From an uncultured beta proteobacterium (GTDB taxonomy: Bacteria > Pseudomonadota > Gammaproteobacteria > Burkholderiales > Burkholderiaceae_C), in the NCBI GenBank assembly GCA_903938815.1, contig CAJAES010000039.1, forward strand, positions 1 to 64,000: DNA of 64,000 nucleotides, written 5' to 3'. The stretch's first letter is position 1, and every line of letters starts with the position of its first letter. The position numbers and the translations under genes were made by a program. Below, one piece after another: positions 44,753 to 53,468 of this stretch. The notes below the pieces were generated by a model. The model had not been told where the DNA came from. It saw only the letters and a list, made by a program, of their open reading frames with translations, and ran no database searches.

Positions 44753-46105
44753 TCATGCGTCGAGGTCGAGCGTGATCGATGCATCGGCGTGGCGTTCGAG
44801 CGGATCCCGGCTGATGTGCGCGCCGATGTAGGCCACGCCGAGGCGGGCGCGGCCCAGCGTCTCGCACCCTGCCGTGTCGGCTGCGCCCACGAAGCCGTCG
44901 GTCAGCAGAACGGCGCGCCGCACGCGATGGCGTTCCATGTGCCGGGTCACGCAGCGGATGTCGGTGCCACCGGTGCTCCTGCACATCCCGGCCCGCAGCT
45001 GCGCCGGCGTGACCTCGGCCACCTGCGTCGAGAACAGGTGCACCTGCGGGTGAACGAGTGCCTCGCAGTCCAGCACGGCGCCGTAGAGCGCGCCCTTGAT
45101 GCCTTCCATGCTGCCGGAGACATCGACATAGATGTGCACGCGCTCCTGCGCGGGCACGGACTGCCGGGCCTGCAGCGGGGTGCGGTACAGCAGCGGCGTT
45201 CCGCCCAGCGCGCGGCTGACCATCGCGCGGCGGTCGGCGCAGGGCACCGGCGACTCGATCTGGATCCCGGACGGCATCGGACGCCGGGCTCCGCGGCCCG
45301 TGCCGGAGGCTCGGGCGACCTTGCCGATCAGCTCGCGCAACTGCCGCCGGCGGCTGGGCGCGCGTGCAACATGCAGCCGCGAGTCGCGCAGCAACTCGTT
45401 CATCGACAGCCCCCGCAGCGGCTCGGGCGGCGACGGCCAGTGGCGGACGATGTCCTGGACGGCGCCGGCCAGCACGTTGCCGCTGGCGGTGGCCTGGCCA
45501 TGCGCGGAGCCTTCGTGGTCGCCCAGCAGCGTGACGGTGCTCAGCACCTTCTCGCGGCGCGCCAGGAAGGCCCGCAGCACGTTGCGGATGTCCTCGTAGC
45601 TCGCGCCCTCCTTCGAGTACAGCGACTGGTAGACCTGCCGCGCCGGCCCGTAGCCCCTGCCGGCCAGGGCCGGCGGCACCGGCACCTTGCGGATGGCAGG
45701 GTTCCAGTCGAGCGGGGGCCGCAGCAGGCAGGCCGGGAAGACGTCGTCGGGATAGAAGTCGCGGAACAGCGCCGTGTACGCCGGCTGCGGGAACATGCGG
45801 CACAGCAGCGCGTTGATGACGCAGTCGAAGACGAAGTTGTCCGCGGGCGCCGAGCCGGACAGGCGCCGCGTGTGGCCGAGCAGCACGTGGTGGATCTCGT
45901 GCAGCACCAGCATCATCAGCTTCTCGGGCGTGCCGGCGTGCTCTGCCACGAAGGCCGGGTTGATGAGCAGCCGGGGCTGTGCGTGGCACTCCACGGCGGC
46001 GGTCGGTACGGCGTCGGTCTCGACGATGTCCACCAGCCGCAGCAGGCCGGCCAGCGCGTAGCGGCCGGCAGGCAGGCAGTCGAAGAGTTGGTCCTTGAGG
46101 TTCAT
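44753..46105 (-). CDS. Metallopeptidase-like and VWA-domain protein (DUF2201 type)
   Basis: The 450-residue protein has two recognisable parts. The N-terminal part has a zinc-peptidase-like motif MMLVLHEIHHVLLGHTRR (HExxH at 69-73). The C-terminal part is a von Willebrand A-like domain with an intact MIDAS motif (VHIYVDVSGSMEGIKGAL), GGTDIRCV and AVLLTDGF. This combination is the DUF2201/VWA-like family, often encoded beside MoxR ATPases that act as their remodelling partners. The start is chosen at MNLKDQLF, preceded by AAGGAC. The stop lies just before the MetK-like gene. Confidence 0.88.
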   Translation of the reverse strand: MNLKDQLFDCLPAGRYALAGLLRLVDIVETDAVPTAAVECHAQPRLLINPAFVAEHAGTPEKLMMLVLHEIHHVLLGHTRRLSGSAPADNFVFDCVINALLCRMFPQPAYTALFRDFYPDDVFPACLLRPPLDWNPAIRKVPVPPALAGRGYGPARQVYQSLYSKEGASYEDIRNVLRAFLARREKVLSTVTLLGDHEGSAHGQATASGNVLAGAVQDIVRHWPSPPEPLRGLSMNELLRDSRLHVARAPSRRRQLRELIGKVARASGTGRGARRPMPSGIQIESPVPCADRRAMVSRALGGTPLLYRTPLQARQSVPAQERVHIYVDVSGSMEGIKGALYGAVLDCEALVHPQVHLFSTQVAEVTPAQLRAGMCRSTGGTDIRCVTRHMERHRVRRAVLLTDGFVGAADTAGCETLGRARLGVAYIGAHISRDPLERHADASITLDLDA

Positions 46106-46143
46106 GTCCTTGTCCTTGTTCTTGAGAGGAAGGGCCGGCCGGT

Positions 46144-46761
46144 TCAGCCGATCGGGTTCGGGCGCCAGGTCTTCTGCGGCTTGGCCTGCTCCATGGCGAG
46201 GCTCAGCAGTCCTTCCGGAATGCCGTCCGGAAACCACAGCGTCTGTTTCCAGAGAACGCCCCGCATCGGCGTGCTCCCAGGCTCGATCAGGGTGGGTGCG
46301 TGAAGAGGCGCCAGGCGCGGCACCCTGTCCCGCATCCACAGGCTTCCGGTCGACTTCGACAGCGCGACGAAGGTCGTCGGCGCGTGGTCCAGCGTCACCT
46401 GTTGATCGCGCCGGCCGCCGGCTGCGCCGACCATCAGGCATCGCGGCCAGTCCAGACGCTCCGTGTGCTCCTCGATCCGTTCGACGAGACACCGCGTGGC
46501 CGCGGTCTCGCCGAGCGCGTGTGCCGGCTCCAGCAGGCGCAAGAGGGCGCCCGCCGTATTCCAGTCGCGTTGGTAGCGCCCATTGGCCTGACCGATCGAC
46601 AGCGTCAGGTGCAGCCAGGTGCCGCGCCGGCGGGCGACTTCGATGCGCTCGGCATCGTCTGCCAGCGGGCCTCGCCCGAAACCGCGCCACAGGATGCTGG
46701 CGCGTGGCGGGCCGCCGATGTTGTGCAGCAGGCCCGGCGTCTCTTCCATGGCGCGGCTCAT
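46144..46761 (-). CDS. Unknown protein between MoxR and VWA genes
   Basis: A 205-residue protein starting MSRAMEETPGLLHNIGGPPR, whose ATG overlaps the MoxR stop by four bases. It contains RRGTWLHLTLSIGQANGRYQ and ALSKSTGSLWMRDRVPRLAP and ends in WRPNPIG. I do not recognise a domain. Tight coupling to the MoxR gene and a 38-bp gap to the VWA gene indicate that it is a real component of this operon, perhaps an adaptor between the ATPase and the VWA protein; that role is a guess. Confidence 0.7.
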   Translation of the reverse strand: MSRAMEETPGLLHNIGGPPRASILWRGFGRGPLADDAERIEVARRRGTWLHLTLSIGQANGRYQRDWNTAGALLRLLEPAHALGETAATRCLVERIEEHTERLDWPRCLMVGAAGGRRDQQVTLDHAPTTFVALSKSTGSLWMRDRVPRLAPLHAPTLIEPGSTPMRGVLWKQTLWFPDGIPEGLLSLAMEQAKPQKTWRPNPIG

Positions 46762-48230
46762 GCCGTGGCCGTTCCCAGGCGGGACTGAACGTCCACGTAC
46801 CGTTGCAGCACGGTGTGCACGTCCTCTTCCGCACCCAGCCGGTTCGCAGCGAACAGGGAAGCCAGCAGATTGCCCTTGCGCTCGGTCAGCGGTGTGGCGG
46901 GCTCCGCGCCCAGCCGCTGCTGCAAGGTCTTCCAGATGCGGTGCCGCAGGCCGTTCGGCGAGACCTGTTCCGACACCTCCTGCACGCAGGCCACGTCGCG
47001 GTAGACCTCGGCCACGGCGTCGGCCGCCACGGTCGACAGGCGCGCCACGGTGCCGCTCTCGAAGAGCCACTCCGCCAGGGCGTGCCGGGCGCCGTCCGCC
47101 GCGCCGGTGAGCGCGTCGGTGAGGATGGTGGTGAGTTCGCCGTCGGGCAGCCCCGTGGCGGCCAGCGCCAGCCGGACCCGTGTGACCGGGTCACGCTCGG
47201 CCAGGATGCGCCCCATGGGGTCGTCGGCCTTGGCCGCGGCCTGCCGCCAGGCCTCGCGGTGGCAGGCCAGGAGCCGGCCTTCATCGAACTTCTGCCCCGC
47301 AGCCGCGAACGGCATGCTGTTCAACGCGGCGATCCATGCCGAGTCGTCGATCCGGGCATCCGTGTCGGCGGACAGGCGCGCCGCGTGGACGGCGGCCAGG
47401 TTGCGCGACACCATGCCGGCGCGCCGCGCGCTCAGTTGCAGGCCCGCCGCGCCGAGCAGTGAAGCCAGGATGCGCACGTAGCGGGCGATCGATGCGCCCC
47501 ACTGTGCGTCCACCATCGGCAGCAGCTCGCCGGTCCGTGCGATGGCCGCCGTCCACAGGGTGCCGGCCAGAGGGTCCGCAGGCACCTGTTCGGCCCGGAT
47601 GACCGCTTCCTGCTGTGCTGCGTCGAAACCCTGCCAGTCCGGCATTCGCGCCTGCAATGCGAACCGGTCCGACAGCGCGATGTCCAGCGGCTGGCTGCCG
47701 AGGTAGGCGTTGTCCTCGTCGTCGTCCTGCACCGGCGGGTTCATCGCCGCCCAGCGGTGCTTGAGGTCGGGCAGCGGCAGGCCCTGCACGCGCCGCTCGT
47801 GGATGATGGGGAACAGCCTGTTCTGCACGTCCAGCCGGGCGCGCGAGATCTCGTCGATGAAGACGGCCTGCGCACCCCACACGGACGCGGGCGTCTCGAC
47901 AAAGCGCAGCTTGCCTTGCGCGTCGGGCAGGGGGTAGCCCACGAGATCGTCGAAGTTGACGAGCGCGGCGTTGTAGTGCCGCCAGCGCAGGCCGAGCGCA
48001 TCGGCCAGGCGCTCGAGCAGCAGCGACTTGGCGGACCCGTGCGGGCCGATCAGCAGCAGCGGCGACTGCGTGGCCAGCGAGGCCAGCACCACCGGCTCCA
48101 GCGCGCCGAGGCCGATGAGCCCGAGCCTGGAGATCAGGTCACGGCGGCTCGGTGGCGGCGCGGCACTGGCGTCAATGTTGGGCTGCGGCGACTTGCCGGC
48201 AGCCTTCTTCGGGGCGAGGGATTTCGCCAT
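46758..48230 (-). CDS. MoxR-type AAA+ ATPase
   Basis: A 490-residue MoxR/RavA-like ATPase. Motifs: Walker A LLLIGPHGSAKSLLLERLA (near residue 62), Walker B AVFIDEISRARLDVQN and sensor region KHRWAAMNPP. About 220 residues of helical C-terminal part follow the AAA core. The start at 48230 (MAKSLAPKKAAG) has GGAG eight bases upstream. MoxR proteins act as chaperones for VWA proteins, and one lies two genes downstream. It is the first gene of the operon; its promoter must lie in 48246-48350. Confidence 0.9.
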   Translation of the reverse strand: MAKSLAPKKAAGKSPQPNIDASAAPPPSRRDLISRLGLIGLGALEPVVLASLATQSPLLLIGPHGSAKSLLLERLADALGLRWRHYNAALVNFDDLVGYPLPDAQGKLRFVETPASVWGAQAVFIDEISRARLDVQNRLFPIIHERRVQGLPLPDLKHRWAAMNPPVQDDDEDNAYLGSQPLDIALSDRFALQARMPDWQGFDAAQQEAVIRAEQVPADPLAGTLWTAAIARTGELLPMVDAQWGASIARYVRILASLLGAAGLQLSARRAGMVSRNLAAVHAARLSADTDARIDDSAWIAALNSMPFAAAGQKFDEGRLLACHREAWRQAAAKADDPMGRILAERDPVTRVRLALAATGLPDGELTTILTDALTGAADGARHALAEWLFESGTVARLSTVAADAVAEVYRDVACVQEVSEQVSPNGLRHRIWKTLQQRLGAEPATPLTERKGNLLASLFAANRLGAEEDVHTVLQRYVDVQSRLGTATA

Positions 48231-48358
48231 GGGAATGCACTCCAACCGTCCGGAACCGCAGGCGCGGCTGCGCCGGACGGGTGTGGCGCAACCGACGCTT
48301 TAGCAGGATTTGTGAATCGCCCTGCAATTTGTCGAGTAAATCGGCGATGAAATGAAAA

Positions 48359-48382
48359 CGGCCCTCGAGAGTCCGAGGGCCG
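48359..48382 (-). terminator. Strong intrinsic terminator upstream of the MoxR operon
   Basis: CGGCCCTCG (48359-48367) pairs perfectly with CGAGGGCCG (48374-48382) around a 6-nt loop. Read on the - strand, TTTTCATTTC follows. No obvious - strand gene precedes it, so it either insulates the operon from antisense readthrough or ends a small, unseen transcript. Confidence 0.7.
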
Positions 48383-48889
48383 CTTGCCTGCTGTTGTTGC
48401 GCACGTTCTTGCGAACTGCGCCTCATCTCCGAATCGCTTCGGATGCCACCTTGCCGCAGGACGGCAGGTTGGCGACAGGCAGGCGGCCTGTACTCTTGAT
48501 GTCAGCTTGAATTCTAGGCCTGGGAGCCGTGAGGCGCAATGCAATTCGCAGCGCGCCGCGCCCCGTTCGACGGCCTGCGGCACGCTCGTCGCAGCGTCTG
48601 CGGACACATTCAAGCTGCTGCAGGAACAGCACATCTTGACGTGATGGGCGCTGCCCATCGGGAGCCACGCCTTCAGCGGCCAGGCCCGAGTCGAGGCAAC
48701 CGACACGCTGCCTCATGCGATCAGATTTCCCGATCATCCCCCGCCAATCCCTATGCTTACGTTGCACCGATCGGCCTCTACCATCGCCTCGTTCGACGCA
48801 CCCGACCCCCTGCCCGCAGGCCAGGTCGGCGCGATCGACGAGCCGCCGGCGCCTGCCGCAATGCCCGGCGCCCAACCAGAAGGACGCCG
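48383..48889. other. Non-coding stretch before the Rieske oxygenase gene
   Basis: About 500 bp without a convincing gene. Long frames exist on both strands but lack ribosome-binding sites and look like high-GC artefacts. It likely contains the + strand promoter for the oxygenase and dehydrogenase genes and the right edge of the island. No tRNA fragment or direct repeat of the tRNA-Phe end is visible. Confidence 0.5.
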
Positions 48890-49918
48890 ATGTTTGTCAA
48901 GAACGCCTGGTACGTGGCGGCAACCGCCATCGAGGTGCTGGGCAAGCCCCTGGCCCGGACCCTGCTGAACGAGCGGGTGGTGCTCTTTCGCGGGGCGGAC
49001 GGCCGCGCCGTGGCGCTGGAGGACCGCTGCTGCCACCGGCTGGCGCCCTTGTCGCTGGGTGACGTCGAGCCGGGCGGCATACGTTGCCGCTATCACGGCC
49101 TGAAGTTCGACGGTGCCGGCCAGTGCGTCGAGATCCCGGGGCAGGACGCCATCCCGGCGGGCATGTGCGTGCGGGCCTTTCCGCTGGTGGAACGTCACGG
49201 GCTGCTGTGGATCTGGCTGGGGCCGCCGGCCCTGGCCCAGGCGGACGAGATCGTCGATGTCCACTGGAACGGCGCGCCCGGCTGGCCGACGGCCACGGGC
49301 TACATCCACTACAAGGCGAACTACCAGCTGATCGCGGACAACCTGCTGGACTTCTCGCACCTGGCCTTCGTGCACCGCACCACGCTGGCCAACAGCGCTC
49401 TCGTCAACGCGCGCCCGGAGATCACCTCGTTCGAACGCGGCATCCGGCTGAACCGCGTCATCGTCGACTGCGATCCATCGCCCCTGCACGCGATGGCGGG
49501 CCAGTTCACGGGCAAGGTCGATTTCTGGAACCGGCAGGCGTGGTGGCTGCCGTCCGTCTTCGAGAACTGGGCGGGGTCGGTGCCCACCGGCGGCGAGGGC
49601 CAGGCCCACGAACGTGCCGGCGGGCTGCACCTGCGGCACTTCTCGCTGCTCACGCCCGAGACCGAGCGCTCCACCCACTACTTCTGGGTCCAACCCTGCC
49701 AGTTCCCGCATGACGACCCGGGCATGATCGAGCGGGTGCAGACCGGCATCGACACCGCCTTCGCCGAAGACCGCTGGATCATCGAAGCGCAGCAGGAGGT
49801 GATCAACGCCTCACCGGACATCAAGCCGAAGGCGATCCGCAGCGACGCCGCGCTGGGAAGGGTCCGGTTCATGATCGAGCAACTGCTCGAACAAGAGCGC
49901 AAGGCGGCCGGAGAATGA
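48890..49918 (+). CDS. Rieske-type aromatic O-demethylase/oxygenase (VanA-like)
   Basis: A 342-residue oxygenase component. The Rieske cluster is bound by DRCCHRLAPLSLG (Cys-x-His) and GIRCRYHGLKF (Cys-x2-His) in the first 80 residues. The mononuclear iron site is DNLLDFSHLAFVH near residue 155. This is the layout of vanillate O-demethylase oxygenase and related enzymes, which remove methyl groups from methoxybenzoates. No reductase (vanB) is adjacent, so electrons come from elsewhere. The start is ATG with AAGGACG upstream. It would feed protocatechuate-type products to the operon at the left of the window. Confidence 0.86.
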   Translation: MFVKNAWYVAATAIEVLGKPLARTLLNERVVLFRGADGRAVALEDRCCHRLAPLSLGDVEPGGIRCRYHGLKFDGAGQCVEIPGQDAIPAGMCVRAFPLVERHGLLWIWLGPPALAQADEIVDVHWNGAPGWPTATGYIHYKANYQLIADNLLDFSHLAFVHRTTLANSALVNARPEITSFERGIRLNRVIVDCDPSPLHAMAGQFTGKVDFWNRQAWWLPSVFENWAGSVPTGGEGQAHERAGGLHLRHFSLLTPETERSTHYFWVQPCQFPHDDPGMIERVQTGIDTAFAEDRWIIEAQQEVINASPDIKPKAIRSDAALGRVRFMIEQLLEQERKAAGE

Positions 49919-49994
49919 GCCTGCAGTGCCGCCCCAGAGGCGAATGCCGGCGTGCGCCGCACGAAGGCAAGTCAGTCAGAACACAGGTGACCCC

Positions 49995-51122
49995 ATGAAC
50001 ACTTCCTTGACCGTCCAGGCAGCGGTGCTCGACGCACCGGGCGGGCTGCTCTCGCTCCAGACGCTGGAGCTCGAAGCGCCGCGTGACCACGAGATCCGCG
50101 TCCGGGTCGTGGCCAGCGGCGTCTGCCACACCGACATCGCGGTCATGGGGCGCCCGTTCCCGGTGGACCGCCCCATCGTTCTGGGGCACGAGGGGGCGGG
50201 CGTCGTCGAGTCCGTCGGTCGCGCGGTCACCAAGGTCCGGCCCGGCGACCGGGTGGTCATGAGCTACAACTTCTGCGGCGCCTGCCCGAGCTGCCTGGCC
50301 AGGGCGCCCAGCTATTGCCACTACTTCTTCGGTTCGAACTTCCTGGGCCAGCGCGCTGACGGCAGCACCGCCCTGTCGCGCCAGGACGGGCCGGTGCGCC
50401 ACCACTTCTTCGGCCAGTCGTCGTTCGCCACCCATTGCCTGTGCACCGAACGCAACGTGGTCAAGGTGCCGGACAGCGTGCCCGATGCGCTGTTCGAGAT
50501 CCTCGGTCCGCTGGGCTGCGGTATGCAGACAGGCGCCGGCGCCATCGTCAACGTGCTGCGGCCGGGCCTGGGCGAATCGGTGGTGGTGTTCGGCACGGGC
50601 GCCGTCGGGCTGGCGGGCATCATGGCCGCGCACGCCATCGGCGCAGGGCCGGTGATCGCCGTGGACCGGGTGCGGTCGCGACTGGATCTGGCGCTGGAAA
50701 TCGGCGCAACCCACACCCTCCTGGCGGACGGCCAGACGGACCTGGCCGCGGAAATCCGCAAGATCTGCCCGCACGGCGCCAACGTGAGCCTGGACACGAC
50801 CGCCGTGAGCTCCGTGCTGCGGCAGGCCATCGATTGCCTGGGGCCTCTGGGGCGCTGCGGGTTCGTCGGCGGCGCGCCACTGGGCAGCACGCTCGAAGTG
50901 GATGTGCGCGACATGATGCTGCACGGCAAGTCGCTGCGCGGGATCGTGGAGGGCGACTCGAACGCGGACGTGTTCATCCCCGAGCTGATCCGCATGCAGG
51001 CGCAGGGGCGGTTTCCTTTCGAGAAGCTGGTCCGGCGCTACCCGCTGAGCGAGATCCAGGCCGCCATCGACGATTCCCGGGCCGGGCGAACCATCAAGCC
51101 CGTGGTCATGATGCCGGGCTGA
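49995..51122 (+). CDS. Zinc-dependent aryl/benzyl-type alcohol dehydrogenase
   Basis: A 375-residue medium-chain dehydrogenase. The catalytic zinc motifs are SGVCHTDIAVMG and VLGHEGAGVVESVGRA; the structural zinc is bound by NFCGACPSCLARAPSYC. The NAD-binding loop is VVVFGTGAVGLAG. It is close to aryl-alcohol dehydrogenases such as XylB. Encoded 76 bp after the Rieske oxygenase in the same direction and followed by a LysR gene, it probably oxidises an aromatic alcohol in the same catabolic route. Substrate remains inferred. Confidence 0.87.
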   Translation: MNTSLTVQAAVLDAPGGLLSLQTLELEAPRDHEIRVRVVASGVCHTDIAVMGRPFPVDRPIVLGHEGAGVVESVGRAVTKVRPGDRVVMSYNFCGACPSCLARAPSYCHYFFGSNFLGQRADGSTALSRQDGPVRHHFFGQSSFATHCLCTERNVVKVPDSVPDALFEILGPLGCGMQTGAGAIVNVLRPGLGESVVVFGTGAVGLAGIMAAHAIGAGPVIAVDRVRSRLDLALEIGATHTLLADGQTDLAAEIRKICPHGANVSLDTTAVSSVLRQAIDCLGPLGRCGFVGGAPLGSTLEVDVRDMMLHGKSLRGIVEGDSNADVFIPELIRMQAQGRFPFEKLVRRYPLSEIQAAIDDSRAGRTIKPVVMMPG

Positions 51123-51196
51123 GACCGCCCCGCCGTGAGGCCTGCGCCAGACTTTCGAAACTATGATGGACGCTCCCGAGCACCAGAGCGTCCCGC

Positions 51197-52090
51197 GTGA
51201 AACTCCAGACTCTCCAGGCTCTTCTGTGCATCGAAGCGGTCGGGAGCCTGCGCGCGGCGGCACAGCAGTTGCACACCTCGCAGCCGGCGCTGAGCGCGGC
51301 CATCCAGCAGCTCGAGACGGAACTCTGCGCGCCACTGCTCGTGCGCACCCGGCGCGGCGTGACGCTGACCACGTTCGGGCAGGCCTTCATCAAGCGCGCC
51401 CGGCTGATCGTGGCCGAGAGCCAGCGCGCCCACGACGAGATCCGGCAACTGCGGGGGCACTGGGAGGGCCAGGTCTCGTTCTCGACCTCGCCGGCCGTCG
51501 GGTTGCAGGTGCTGCCGAAGGCGCTGGCCAGTTTCGCGCATGAATTTCCGAAGGTGACGGTCAGGGTCCGCGACGGCCTGTTTCCGGCCGTGGCGGCTGG
51601 CATGCGCGACGGCAGCCTGGACTTCGCGCTCACGGCGGCCAACCGGCACGACATCGACGAAGACCTCGAGTGCGAGGCGCTGTTCGTGAGCGAGGTCGTG
51701 ATCGTGGCCCGCAAGGGCCACCCCCTGAGCCACGCCAGGCATCTGCACGAACTGCAGGACTGCGCCTGGGTGTATTCCAGTGCGCCGCGCGGCCCCGGCG
51801 CGGTGATCGAGGAAGCCTTTCGCAGCCACGCCCTTCCACCCGCGAAGTTCGCCATGGCGTGCGAATCGTTCCTGGTGCTGCCGGGGATCATTTCGCAAAC
51901 GGACTGGCTCACCACCATGCCGCTGGCCATGTACGAGCGCAACGCGCTTCAGGATGGCCTGTGCCGCATCGAGGTCGAGGAACCCCTGCGCAACCTCACC
52001 ATCTACGCGCTGCGCCGGCACGACATGCCGCTGACGCCGGCGTCCGAATCGCTGATCCGATGGGTGCGGCACTTTGCCGCGCAGCGGTAA
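51197..52090 (+). CDS. LysR-family transcriptional regulator
   Basis: A 297-residue LysR regulator starting at GTG. The winged HTH is MKLQTLQALLCIEAVGSLRA with HTSQPALSAAIQQLE, and the effector domain follows from GQVSFSTSPAVGLQVLPK. It lies 74 bp downstream of the alcohol dehydrogenase in the same orientation, so it may be co-transcribed and regulate the oxygenase/dehydrogenase pair. Nothing in the flanking gaps identifies a specific operator. Confidence 0.88.
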   Translation: MKLQTLQALLCIEAVGSLRAAAQQLHTSQPALSAAIQQLETELCAPLLVRTRRGVTLTTFGQAFIKRARLIVAESQRAHDEIRQLRGHWEGQVSFSTSPAVGLQVLPKALASFAHEFPKVTVRVRDGLFPAVAAGMRDGSLDFALTAANRHDIDEDLECEALFVSEVVIVARKGHPLSHARHLHELQDCAWVYSSAPRGPGAVIEEAFRSHALPPAKFAMACESFLVLPGIISQTDWLTTMPLAMYERNALQDGLCRIEVEEPLRNLTIYALRRHDMPLTPASESLIRWVRHFAAQR

Positions 52091-52217
52091 CTGGGTGCGG
52101 CTGGCAGAGCCCGCGTGCTGTGGACCACAGAGGCGGCGCACCCACGGGCCACGGGCGCCGAGCCGCCCCCCCAACCTGAAGACCCCTCGACGCAGCCTCG
52201 GCGCGTACGATGAATTC

Positions 52218-53468
52218 ATGGCCCCGGCGATGTCGCTCGATGACTTTCCCGCGCTGCGCTGGATACACGATCAGCTGTACGGGACCACGCGTGCGGCGTT
52301 CCTGCGCACGCCGGTCCGGGACCCGCAGTGTCGCGCGCACTTCGACCTCGACCTGATGGTCTTCGGCCCGGTGGAGGGCTTTCTGCCGGAGCGCGTGCAC
52401 GCACCCGACGGGACGCCGGTCGATCTGGCCTGGTACCCGCAGGGCCTGCTGTCCGCGCCCGAGGTGCTGGCCCGCTCGGGCCTGGCGGCGCATCGCATGA
52501 AGAGCTCCACGCTCGTCTGGGACCGCATGGGCGATGCCGCGGCGCAGCGCGGGCGATTCGACCTCTGCATGGCGCAGCCCGAAGTGCAGGCCGAGCGCAT
52601 CGGCGTGTTCCTCGACATGGCGCGCCTGACCGTGCGCGAGATCGGCGTGACCTGGGATTTCCCGTCGCTGGCGCTCTTCTGGCTGCAGATGTCGCACGCG
52701 GCCTGCGTGGCCGCGCTGGCGGACGCGGCCGGGCTGGCGTGCCCCAACGTGTACACGCGGCCCTTCGCCCACCTGGCGGAGGTGGAGCGCCTTGAAGGCC
52801 TGACGCTGCAGCCCGCCATGCGCCGCACGTTGCGGCTCGATGCCGACGTGGGCGCCTGCGTCGATGCCCTGCGCCGCATGCACGCGGCGGTGTGGGCGGG
52901 GTTTGCGGAGCCGGCATGGCCGGCAGGCATGCGGCAGGCCACGCGGGCCGAGTACGCGTACTCGCTGTCGCCTTCGGAGCTGGCGTGGCGCATCGGCGTG
53001 GCGCAGGGGATGGCGCGTAACGGGCAGGCGCACGCCGCCGTGTACTACCTTCGTTTCTGGGGCTACACGGTGGCGCGCCTGCCCATGGTCTGGCAATGCG
53101 CGGCCGACGGAAGGGACATCGCGTTCCTGCGGCCGGAGCAGGCCATGCGGCCGGCGCTGCAACGCATCTGCCCCCACATCCTGCACGACTTCGACACCCT
53201 TCTGGGGGGCCCGCTGCGGGTCGACGAAATCGTGCAGGGGCTGCACGATCTCAATGCGTTGAGACGGATCCTGTCGGACCTTGTGCGGGTGCGGGGAATC
53301 CCGATCGCACAGACACCCGAGTGGCAGCCGTTCCAGGCGCCGGATCGCAACGAACCCACCCAGAGGAGAACGCCATGGCCCAGATGCCCGTCGTCTGCAC
53401 TACCTGCAGTGCCCCCGTCAACGCCGTCTTCGACCCCACCTCCGGCAGCCGCAGCAGCATCACGCTGA
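52218..53468 (+). CDS. Unknown protein, possibly nucleotidyltransferase-like
   Basis: A 416-residue protein (start ATG 52218 or 52230). Its N-terminal third has a pattern that resembles minimal nucleotidyltransferases: YGTTRAAFL, then HFDLDLMVFGPV with a D-x-D pair, and later PVDLAWYPQ with a third Asp. The rest is helical and not recognised. The last 31 codons overlap the next gene in another frame by 94 bp, which is long; those residues are low-complexity Pro/Ser and probably not functional. The gene heads a three-gene unit of unfamiliar content. Confidence 0.6.
   Translation: MAPAMSLDDFPALRWIHDQLYGTTRAAFLRTPVRDPQCRAHFDLDLMVFGPVEGFLPERVHAPDGTPVDLAWYPQGLLSAPEVLARSGLAAHRMKSSTLVWDRMGDAAAQRGRFDLCMAQPEVQAERIGVFLDMARLTVREIGVTWDFPSLALFWLQMSHAACVAALADAAGLACPNVYTRPFAHLAEVERLEGLTLQPAMRRTLRLDADVGACVDALRRMHAAVWAGFAEPAWPAGMRQATRAEYAYSLSPSELAWRIGVAQGMARNGQAHAAVYYLRFWGYTVARLPMVWQCAADGRDIAFLRPEQAMRPALQRICPHILHDFDTLLGGPLRVDEIVQGLHDLNALRRILSDLVRVRGIPIAQTPEWQPFQAPDRNEPTQRRTPWPRCPSSALPAVPPSTPSSTPPPAAAAASR

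Noticed and set aside
48423-48875. 150-codon - strand frame before the terminator at 48359
   Set aside because: Arg-rich composition without start signals; resembles a shadow frame, not a gene.
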